Shown: in pieces, positions 1 to 7,943 of the stretch
How positions within the stretch are numbered: the first letter of the stretch is position 1
How the letters are laid out: every line of letters begins with the position of its first letter
NCBI GenBank assembly: GCA_008330645.1
Contig: VLTN01000015.1
Span: forward strand, 62,001-126,000
DNA from: Cafeteria roenbergensis
Lineage: Eukaryota > Sar > Bigyra > Bicosoecida > Cafeteriaceae
Direction of reading: 5' to 3'
Length of the DNA: 64,000 nucleotides
Program-made: the position numbers and the translations under genes
Notes under the pieces: generated by a model
Told to the model about the DNA's origin: nothing
Seen by the model: only the letters and a program-made list of their open reading frames with translations
Database searches by the model: none

Positions 1-2
1 AC

Positions 3-950
3 TCCAACCCGTCACTGTCCTACCAGTGCCCCTGGCACCGCGCCCTCGTCGATCGCATGGTGCACCGCGCACTCGGGCTCACCGTCGACGTCGTGTTCGG
101 CGCCCCGGCACGGCCCCCGCCCGCCTCCAAGGGCGCGACGGAGGACGCCGAGGTGCTGGCCGAGCCGCTCTCCAGCGACGACGAAGACGAGCGGTCCGAC
201 GCCGAGGAGAGGGCAGAGGCGGCGGCGGCAGAGGCGGCGGCGAAGGGGGCGGCGGCAGAGGCGGCGGCGAAGGGGGCGGCGGCAGAGGCGGCGAAGGGGG
301 GTGGGGCGGGCTCTGCACCGGCTCTCGAAATGTCTCTCCGCTCTGCAGCGGCGTCTCCAGCCGCAGCCACCGCGGTGGTGTCGTCAGGAGAGGGTAGCCC
401 GCGTTCAGGCCCGCCGGCGGTACCGCGCTCTGCGATTGCTGCGCCCCCGCCGACGGCCGCAGCACCTGCCTCGGCGCCCGCGCGGGCGGTGGCGGCCTCC
501 GCAGCCTCCGTTGCCGCCACGCCCTCTCCAAGGACGACCCTGGACACGTCGGCTGGCGCGTCGGGCGGGAGCGGCGGGGCACGCGAGCCGGGCAGCGCGG
601 GCGGCGTTCGGTGCCGCTTCGAGGCCGGGGGGACGGGGGTGCCGGTGCCCGCGGCCCCGCTGCCCAGCGAGCCCGTTGAGAGACGCGCCGCGCTCAGCGG
701 CCGGTGGGTTCACATCCTCAACGTACACAGGTACTCGCCGGCGTCTGCTGTGGCGCCGCCGCCGTCGGCGTCGCACAGAGGGCCCGTCCAGGCCGCTGGC
801 GCGGCCACTGGTGCAGGGAAGGGCAGCGGCAACAGCGGCAGCAACGCTGCGGGGCGGAGGGGCGCCGGGGTGCGGGCAGGGGCCGACGCCCGGCCTGTCC
901 GCACGCCGGGCCAGGGGGGCAGGGGCAGTTCGTCCTGGGGGCGCACAGGA

Positions 951-988
<38 letters not shown>

Positions 989-1778
989 CAATGGCAGTGG
1001 TAATGGCAGTGGCAGTGGCAGCAGCGGCGGCGGGGGGGCGGGGGGAGGGGTGGGCGCCGCAGCGGGGGGACGAGTCCGGTCCTCAGGGGCCGTCGCCCCG
1101 GGCGCATCGAGGGGGGGCGCGGGGAGATCCTTGCACGCGGCCGCGCCGTCCAACGCGTCGTCGGGGTCCTCTCAGGGCAGGCACTCCGACTGCTCTGGCA
1201 GCACGGCGAGCCGTCGTCCCAGGGACAGGGTGTCGCCGCGCGCCCCCGGGAGCAGGGGCGCCTCCTCCGCCTCGGGCGGGTCGGCGTCCCCCCTGGCGGG
1301 GTCCGGCTCGGGCCAGGCTCGGAGGCCGCTCCGCGCGGCGGGGAGTGGGCCGTCGCAGGGCCCTGAGAGGGGGCCCGCCATGGATCGCACGCGAAACCGC
1401 ACCAGCCTCGCGGAGGCCAGGCTGTCGGCCCGCGCTGAGGCCAGCGCCGCGGCGTCGGGGGGGGGCATCGCGGAGGGACAGGCGGGCAGGGCGCGGTCCG
1501 TTGGGCGAGCCGCGCGGCTGCGGCGAGCCGCCCCGCTCACGCTGCCCGCGGCGTCCAGAAGCTCGCGGGTCGGTGTGCTGGCGTCCCCGACAAGGCGCTC
1601 GGCGGCGCCAGTCGCGATGCGGCTGCCCATTGCTGCCCCGCACCTCTCCCCCAGGGCGATTCCGCCCAAGCCCCACAAGCCGTTGCACTCCACAGCGAGC
1701 GCGGCTCGCTTCAGCAACACGCTGCCAGCGGCGGGCGGTGGCATGGCTGGCCTTCCTCGAGCGTCGCCGACCCCGTGA
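3..1778 (+). CDS. 3' part of an unknown low-complexity protein (partial)
   Basis: The frame is already open at the left edge (it reads SNPSLSYQCPWHRALVDRM before the first ATG at 57), so the true start probably lies outside the window. The N-terminal 50 or so residues look like ordinary folded sequence. The rest is disordered: an acidic patch (SSDDEDE), three helical EAAAKG-type repeats at about 228-300, Ala/Ser/Pro-rich stretches, a polyglycine run coded by (GGC)n at 951-989, and Arg/Ser-rich segments. The stop is TGA at 1776-1778. I recognise no domain and assign no function. An intron in the low-complexity part cannot be excluded. A C-terminal disordered tail of a larger signalling or scaffold protein is possible, but that is only a guess. 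Confidence 0.5.
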
Positions 1779-2440
1779 CGGGGCTGCTGCGGGCGCGACC
1801 GCGAATTCCCCACTCCCCTGCACTGTTTGCTTGCTAGGTGACAATGGTTGTGCGTGCGAGGCCATGCAAGCAGTCGAATGCCAGCAGGCAAGCGTTTGCT
1901 TCGGAATCGTTGCAGTTGCTTCACTGCGCGTGGGGCCGTTGCGCCACACACCCGGCGCGGCTTCCTTGCGGCGTGGGCTGACACTCCGCTCTGCGAGGCG
2001 AGAGACGGCTGCGACCATCCCTGCCGCGTCGGCGCAACTATGCTCTGTGGGGCCCACGGTCAGCAGTTCCGCGCCCCCGGCAGCCCCCCTTGAGCGCCTG
2101 GGCTGGCTGCCAGAACGCGGCCTGGGCAGCGACCAAGGCGGTACGATGCGCGCTGGTTCGCGGCGCGTGTGCGGCACCGGGAGAGCGCCCCACGGCGGAA
2201 GGGCGCTTGCCATGCGGAACGCGCCGTAAGAGGGTCAGCTGACCTTGCAACACACACTGTTGGGAGGGCGCCGCGAGGGACAGCAACGCACCACAGACGC
2301 GCGTCAAGCGCAACCACGGGGACCTATGCAATGGGCGGAAGAGAGGCCACGCACTGCTGCGGCGGCCGCGAGCCGCCGGGGCGGGAGGTTGCAGGCGAGG
2401 CAACTGCACCAACCGGTGGGCTTTTCGTGCAGCTGAATCG
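1779..2440. other. Convergent intergenic region
   Basis: This is the gap between the stop of the plus-strand gene on the left and the stop of the minus-strand thioredoxin gene. It should hold both 3' UTRs. I see no conserved frame, RNA gene or long repeat in it. Confidence 0.6.
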
Positions 2441-2818
2441 TCACATGACCGTGCACATGGACCCGCTGGCCTCGGCCTCCTCCGTCATGACGAGCTCCTC
2501 GCCGGCGCTGGCCACGGCGTCGCGCACCCCCGCGAAGTTGGCGCCGGTGACGAGCTTGTGGACCTTGCCGCCCTTGAACACGATGAAGGTGGGGATGGAG
2601 CTGATGTGCAGCTCGGAGCTCAGCTTGCGGAGCGCCCCGTTCTCGAGATCCGCCTTGAGGAAGCGCACGCCCGGGTTGGCCTTGGCGAGCCCGGCAAACA
2701 CGGGAGCGGCAGCCTTGCAGGGGCCGCACCAGGTCGTGTACACGTCGCAGACGGCGACGGCGGTGCTGGCGGACTCGGACTGGAGCTGGGCCCAGGTCTT
2801 CACCTCGGTCACGGCCAT
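2441..2818 (-). CDS. Thioredoxin with C-terminal CaaX box
   Basis: A 125-residue single-exon thioredoxin (dithiol-disulfide oxidoreductase). The start is the ATG at 2816-2818 (MAVTEVKTW), which gives a protein of normal length; the frame stays open upstream, but that stretch does not look like coding sequence. The active site WCGPC lies near residue 33, after the usual beta strand (AVCDVYTT). The cis-Pro loop is SSIPTF, followed by a Gly-rich strand (FKGGKVHK). After the fold comes a short acidic tail ending in Cys-Thr-Val-Met-stop, a CaaX motif of the farnesyl type. This suggests membrane anchoring instead of a free cytosolic protein; that is inference. The gene is divergent from the FAM241-like gene, with 193 bp between the starts. 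Confidence 0.9.
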   Translation of the reverse strand: MAVTEVKTWAQLQSESASTAVAVCDVYTTWCGPCKAAAPVFAGLAKANPGVRFLKADLENGALRKLSSELHISSIPTFIVFKGGKVHKLVTGANFAGVRDAVASAGEELVMTEEAEASGSMCTVM

Positions 2819-3011
2819 TGCGCAAGAGTGCTCGCGAGGAGGACGGGAGGGGGGGCGCGGCGCCTGGTCGCGGAGGCCTGACCTCGCGCGAGGAGTGCTT
2901 GGCGGCAGCTGCGCGCCGTGTTCCGTGCCGCAAGCAGCAAGGGCGATCGCGGCAGAGCGGCCCGCCCGGATGGCCCGCACACGCGCGCCGCCTGCCGGGC
3001 CGTTGCGCATC
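2819..3011. promoter_or_regulatory. Putative bidirectional promoter, thioredoxin / FAM241-like
   Basis: This is the only DNA between two divergent start codons 193 bp apart, so it must carry both 5' UTRs and very probably both promoters. No TATA box is evident. The assignment rests on position only. Confidence 0.45.
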
Positions 3012-3722
3012 ATGGGGAAGGTGATTGTGGACGGCGAGGTGATGGACGCGTCGGACCCGCGCGCGATTCGCCACCGCAATGCGGCCAAGTCCCCGGCGGG
3101 TGACGCACGGCCGCAAGCAATGTACAATGGCGGCGCGAGCTCGGGCACGTCAATGCTGGGCCGCCCCGGGTCTCGCAGGCCGGTGGATGCGGCCAGCCGA
3201 CATGCAGGCGCTGCCGCCGGGACAGGCCCGCCCCCGGCTGCGGAGGGCGACTTTCTTGACCGAATCGCGGAACCCATCGGCCTTCGCGGTCGGACGGTGA
3301 CGCTTCCCGCCGTGAGCATGCTCGGGATGCCGCCGCTCCCGATGCGCATCATCACCCTGGTGCTTGTGGTGCTGGTCACCTTGCTGGTCGTGGGGCTGGA
3401 CTGGCGAGCCGCAGCGGGACTGGGCATTTTCTGGTACATTCTCGCGAGCAACCAGCGCGGCACAAGCGCGACCGGGGGCCCCGCCCCTGCAGAGCCTGCG
3501 CCGGCGCCCCGTGGCGGTGCGGGCAGGCCACCGGCGACCGGCCCCGTCCGCCGCCGCGGTGGGGTGGGCACAGTGGCTAGCATCCGCTCCGACGGCATGG
3601 GCGGCAGCGCGCCCCCGCAGAGGAGGACGCCGCCGGCGGCGGGCCCGACGGCGGGCCCTGGGGCTGACGGCCGCGGGACAGACTCGGCGTTTCCCAAGGG
3701 CACAGGCAGGCGCCTCGGCTGA
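3012..3722 (+). CDS. FAM241/DUF4605-like small membrane protein
   Basis: A 236-residue protein starting at ATG 3012 (MGKVIVDGEVMDASDPR). The opening motif, hydrophobic-x-DGE followed by DDP/SDP-R, resembles the N-terminus of animal FAM241B (MVRILANGEI...DDPR), whose function is poorly known. A Gly/Ala/Pro-rich linker follows. A hydrophobic hairpin spans about residues 112-147, after the short MPPLP motif that also precedes the membrane segment in that family. The C-terminal 90 residues are Pro/Gly/Arg-rich and disordered, an extension beyond the usual length of about 120. The frame is open upstream with another ATG in a weak context; the chosen start gives the family-like N-terminus. Probably an ER or endomembrane protein by analogy. 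Confidence 0.7.
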   Translation: MGKVIVDGEVMDASDPRAIRHRNAAKSPAGDARPQAMYNGGASSGTSMLGRPGSRRPVDAASRHAGAAAGTGPPPAAEGDFLDRIAEPIGLRGRTVTLPAVSMLGMPPLPMRIITLVLVVLVTLLVVGLDWRAAAGLGIFWYILASNQRGTSATGGPAPAEPAPAPRGGAGRPPATGPVRRRGGVGTVASIRSDGMGGSAPPQRRTPPAAGPTAGPGADGRGTDSAFPKGTGRRLG

Positions 3723-4186
3723 CCCCGTCCGCGCCGCCGCGGATCCGAGCCGACCTGCGTTGCGACTGAGCGCTTGTGTGCGTGTGTTCCTGCAAGCGCG
3801 CCCCCGAATAGGAATTGCTGCACTGACGGGCGGGTCGCAGGCTGGGAGGGGCAGGCGAAGGTGTGTAATGGGGGGCGAGCACAGCAGCAGAGCCGGCCGG
3901 GCAGAGCGGAGGCCTCTGACGTCACTTTCCCCCCAGGCGCCACGCCACTGGAAGCCCCCTACGTTTCAATCCAGCGCCCCCCGACGTACGCGCGGAAGGA
4001 TTCGCGTGTTCGCTGCCGTGTGCCAGCTTCGGCCGCCGCCTCCGCGGCCACCGCCCGAACACGAACAAACAAGCACTCAGCACCCGCGCACGCACGCACG
4101 CCCGCTGCCCCACGCTGCCCCACGCTGCCCCACGCTGCCCCACGCTGCCCCACGCTGCCCCACGCTGCCCCACACTGCGCGTGCCA
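3723..4186. other. Convergent intergenic region with decamer repeat
   Basis: This gap lies between two convergent stop codons and includes the decanucleotide array at 4103-4172. It probably holds both 3' UTRs. I see no gene. Confidence 0.6.
4103..4172. repeat. Decanucleotide tandem repeat, about 7 copies
   Basis: The unit CGCTGCCCCA is repeated about seven times almost perfectly. It begins about 15 bp past the stop of the minus-strand transacylase gene, so its transcript would carry the G-rich strand: runs of four G spaced by six bases, which is a G-quadruplex-capable pattern. Confidence 0.9.
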
Positions 4187-6084
4187 TCACCTCCGCTGCC
4201 TCAGAAAGTCCGCCATGCCCTGTGCGGACCCCACGCCCGCGCACCCTGGCCCGTCCCTGCCAGCGCACCGCCGAACAAGCCCCGCCAGCGTGGACCCAGG
4301 GCCGAGCTCGAGCCACTGCCCCTCCGGGCCAGCGTCTGGGGCCGGTTCGGGATCCGGCGGCGCCGCCTCGCCCGCCAGCCGCAGCGCCGCCGCCACGCAC
4401 GCCTCCCACTGCACCGTCCCCGCGCTCTGCCGCACCAGCCGCTCAGCCAGCGCGGCGCCGGCGTCCTCGGTCTGCGGCCAGACCACCTCCGCGGCGATGT
4501 TGGTGACCACGGGCACGGCGGGCGGCCCAAACGCGACCGGCCTCTCACCCCCCGCAGACAGAGCCCGCGCCTGAGGCGATGCTGCGAAGAAGCGGTGCAG
4601 CAGAGCCGCGCTCTCGTCGGCCGCCTCCGCCTCCGCCTCCGCCTCCGCAGCCGCCCCCGATTCCGCCCCCGCATCTGCCCCCGCATCCGCCTCCGCCCCC
4701 GCCTCCGCCTCCGCCTCCGCCTCGGACTTGCCCTTCGCCTGTCGCGCGCGTGCTGCCTCGGCGGCAGCCTCCTCCCCCCGAGAGCGCGCTGCCTCCGCTC
4801 GTGACGAGGTGCGCTCGTCCTCAGCAAGCTCGCGCCCCCGAGCCCGGTCCAGCGGCTCTGCCTTGCTGGAGGGATCGAGGCAGGACCGGGGGGGCAGCGG
4901 GCGGAGGAGCAGCCTCAGCGCCGCCACGCCCGCGGCCATGTGCGGGCTGTGAAACGCCGCCCCGACCGTGAGCGGGACGGCCCGCCTGCAGCTTCCGGCC
5001 TCCCGGAGGGCGGCCTCTACGGCCCGCACCGCGGTCATGTCGCCGCTGAGCACGACCTGTCCGGGGGCGTTGATGTTTGCAACGGCCACCCGCGGCCGGA
5101 GGGTTCCGGCGGCGCTTGCAATGTGCTTACGAACGGCGGCGGCGGCAGCGTCGGCGGAGCAGCCCATTAGCGCCAGCATCAGCGGCTCCTCGCCCGCCAG
5201 CAACCCGCTCCAGTCCATTGCAAGGCCGCGAATGCGCTGTGTCAGATGAGCAGGAGGGACGTGACAGGACGGACGGGGAGGGGGGGGGTGGCTACATGCT
5301 CGCCTGCGACAGTTGGCGGGATGGGGCGCGGGGCGAGCTCTGCTGCGTGCTGTGCAGCCGGGCGGGGCGGTCGGGAGATGCCAGCCGGCCGCAGTGGCAC
5401 CGGCAGCAGCCGCCACGGCGTCGGCATGGAGGCCGCGCCGCGCCACACACGCACGTACACACACACACACTGTTTGCCGCACGCAAGCGCAGCTGCGCGG
5501 CCGCGCGCTCAGCGGACGCGCAGACGTGCTCACCGCCAGCCGCACCGCATCCGGGAGCGAGAGCGCTCCCGCAGCGGCGCAGGCACTGATCTCGCCGACG
5601 CTGTGACCGAGAACGCTGTTCACGAGCGTGCCCTGGGCGCTGGCCGCGTCAATGCCGCCCTCCTCTCGCAGCACGGCAGCCGCCGCCAGCGCGTGCGTCA
5701 CAAGCGCCACCTGCGCCGCGGCAGGGTGCCGCAGCTCCTCCTGCGGGAAGCGCGCCCAAGCATCAAGGGTCAATCGATCGAGGCTCGGCGTCCACCCCGA
5801 GACTGCAGCAGCCGTTCGCGCTCGAGCGCAGGCAGGAGCAGCGAACGCACAACCGAGCTCTCGCCCAGGAGCTTCCCAATATTCATCGAGAGCGCCTCCG
5901 ATGCCTCCTCGACGACGAGCCGGGCGTCCCTGAACTGCTCCGCAAGGTCCAGCGCCATGCCCGGCACCTGGGAGCCCTGGCCGGGGAACATGAGCGTGAA
6001 CTTGGGCTCTCCCCGAGCAGATGCAGCCAGCCGGCGCGCGCCCCTGACAAGACGCTGCTGGCCGCTTCCTCGGGCCCGAATCAT
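4187..6084 (-). CDS. MCAT: Malonyl-CoA:ACP transacylase (FabD/MCAT type), 3 exons
   Basis: Loads malonyl groups onto acyl carrier protein in type II fatty-acid synthesis. Inferred exons are 6084-5851, 5740-5534 and 5236-4187, giving 496 residues. The start MIRARGSGQQRL yields an Arg/Ala-rich, acid-poor N-terminus typical of a mitochondrial presequence. FPGQGSQ is near residue 33, the nucleophile elbow GHSVGE near 123 (Ser125), RGLAMD follows intron 2, and the catalytic His is in AAFHSP (about 243). The C-terminal motifs VPVVTNIAAEVV and LELGPGSTLAGLVRR fit the family. A roughly 120-residue Ala/Glu-rich insert (about 4520-4888) interrupts the ferredoxin-like lobe; bacterial FabD has about 310 residues in all. 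The intron 1 donor is GTGCGT, with GTTGTG three bases upstream as an alternative. Intron 2 (297 nt) contains a CA repeat and a 9-base C run on the sense strand. Confidence 0.87.
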
Positions 6085-6236
6085 GGTGGATGTGAGCGGT
6101 CCCTCGCACGCAACCAGTGTGCGTGGCCTGCAGCGCGCTGGCGATTGCAGTGCGCGCGCAGAGCCAGCGCTGCCGTGGACAACCGCGTCCGAGTCCCCCG
6201 CGCGCACCGCCCAATTCTGCCGCCGACCCAAGGGCC
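6085..6236. promoter_or_regulatory. Putative bidirectional promoter, MCAT / DUF4286
   Basis: There are 152 bp between the two divergent start codons. The assignment rests on position only, and no core promoter motif is recognised. Confidence 0.45.
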
Positions 6237-6620
6237 ATGGCGGGTGCTGCTGCTCATGTGAAGTACACGGTCACGGCCAAGCTGGCTGCGGAGCACGAGG
6301 CCGGCTACGTGGCGTGGCTCAAGGACGGCCATGTCCAGGCAATTGTGGACGAGGGCGGCGCCTGCGTCGCGCGCGTCGAGCAGTGCGGCTGCTCCGAGGA
6401 GGGAGTGGCATGCGTCAAGTCCGTCTATGTGTTCCCGTCGCGCGACGCCTTTTCGGCGTACGAGACGGGCCTTGCGCCCAAGCTGCGCGAGGACGGAATT
6501 CGGCGCTACGGCCCGAGCAGCGAGCGGCCGGTCGCCTTCTCGCGCGAGGTCGTGGATGTTGAGGCTTCGGCCGTCGGCGAGGAGGCGGCCAAGGAGGGCG
6601 CGTACACTGGCAAGGCCTGA
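6237..6620 (+). CDS. DUF4286 family protein
   Basis: A 127-residue intronless protein. Its pattern (VKYTVTAKL, then a W-x5-H segment, VEQCGC, a YVFPSRDAFSAY helix, and a terminal ERPVAFSREVVDVE strand) matches the small alpha/beta-barrel-like DUF4286 family, best known from bacteria and of unknown activity. The start at ATG 6237 (MAGAAAHVKYT) leaves only seven residues before the first predicted strand. It sits head to head with the mitochondrial-type transacylase; co-expression is possible, but nothing shows a shared pathway. The last 20 or so residues are an Ala/Glu-rich extension. Confidence 0.7.
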   Translation: MAGAAAHVKYTVTAKLAAEHEAGYVAWLKDGHVQAIVDEGGACVARVEQCGCSEEGVACVKSVYVFPSRDAFSAYETGLAPKLREDGIRRYGPSSERPVAFSREVVDVEASAVGEEAAKEGAYTGKA

Positions 6621-6771
6621 GCGCGACCGCTTGCGCCAAGGTCGGGTTGCACCGCGAGTGACGCGCGTTCGTGCGTGGTTGGTCCGTCGCGGAACAGGGT
6701 GCGCCGGTCCTGGCCGCGCGTGGGCGCGCCCCCGTGCGTGGCTCTCAATACAGGCATTGCGGCGCGCGCCG

Positions 6772-7781
6772 TCACATTGTGATCCCAATGTACTCGCAGC
6801 CCCGGTGCCGCGCCGCCAGCTGCGGCCACTGCACGAGCACGCGATCCGCCAGCCCTGCGAGCATGATCCGGCCGGTGAGCGAGAGCGACTCGACCCTGCA
6901 CACGCTCTCGACGAAGACGATTCTGGTCGCGCACACCCCCAGGAAGCGGCCGAGCAGCGCTGCCGCCGCCACGGGGACGCAGGTGCCCGGCCCGTTGACG
7001 ACGAGCAGCCGCGGGCGGGAGGCGAGCACAGGCCACACCGACGCGGTCAGGGCGCGCAGAGTGGCGGGCACCGTGCTGGCCCACGACTGGCCCACCTCGC
7101 GGCTGCGAGGGATGACGTGGAGCCTGTCCCGCGGCAGGGAGAGCGTCTGCGATCGATCGCGGCCGGGGCAACGCAGCGTGGGGGCGGACCAGGGAGTCGG
7201 CGGCGTCGCGCGGCAGCGGAACGACGCGCGGCCAGCCGGGCCGGATAGAGGGCGCCCAGCACACGCGCTCGCAAACGCAGCACCGCTCCCGCGAACCCGC
7301 GCCTGGCTGGGGCGGCAACCCGCCGGCGCCGCACACTCACTCCGGCCGCCTCCGCCCGTGGCACCGACGTGTGGTCCGTGGCTGCAACCACGAACTCGCG
7401 GCGGGCGCCTGCCAAATCGGGGCGCTTCGCAAGCGTGTCAATGAGGGGAAGCATCTCGGCCGTGTGCCCGCCTGCGAGCGCCGGCGCAATTGCCTGGAGT
7501 GAATCATCGCGGCTGACTCAGGTGAGCCGCCCGCCAGGCAGGTGGGAGTGGCTCCAGGTCGCAAGAGGAACACGCCCAGGGCACGCGCGACATTGCAGCT
7601 CACCCGATCCCAGCACGGCCATGATGCAGCCTTCGCTTGCGGGCCGCTGGCGCAGCCACTTGGGCAGCGCGATGGGCAGTCGCGCCGGAACCACGTGCGC
7701 CAGCCGGAACAACAGGAGGCCCAGCCCCGCGAGCACCAGCGCCCATGCGCTGGTCGCATCGGGCCACCCGTCGGCCAGCAT
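6772..7781 (-). CDS. ALG14: ALG14, UDP-GlcNAc transferase membrane subunit, 3 exons
   Basis: With ALG13 it adds the second GlcNAc to dolichol-PP-GlcNAc on the cytosolic face of the ER, in N-glycan precursor assembly. Inferred exons are 7781-7604, 7471-7341 and 7146-6772, giving 227 residues. A hydrophobic anchor near residues 11-30 is followed by VLGSG/GGHTAEML, where the glycine codon is split by intron 1. Next come the short ATDHTS segment, IPRSREVGQSW, the diagnostic NGPGTCVP, and FVESVCRVESLSLTG near the end. Both introns (132 and 194 nt) use GTGAG donors and CAG acceptors in consistent phase. It is divergent from the GUP1-type gene, 162 bp start to start; both products are expected at the ER. 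Confidence 0.93.
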
Positions 7782-7943
7782 GGTTTCGACCGCAGCGCAC
7801 CAGCCGGACCTCCAGGTGCCGCCTTGGTTCGGCCAGGCGCCGGCTCTGCTGGCCGGCTCCGAGCGCGGCGCGCCTCGCCAGCACCGTCCACTGGCGTCGC
7901 CCGGGGAGCCTTTGCCGAGCTGGGGGGCTGCAGGCGGCGTGAC
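7782..7943. promoter_or_regulatory. Putative bidirectional promoter, ALG14 / GUP1-type
   Basis: There are 162 bp between the divergent start codons of two ER-membrane genes. The assignment is positional only. Confidence 0.45.

Noticed and set aside
4530-4800. CTC/CCG triplet tract read as a simple-sequence non-coding repeat
   Set aside because: On the minus strand it is in frame with the transacylase and encodes the Ala/Glu insert, so it is coding unless RNA data show otherwise.
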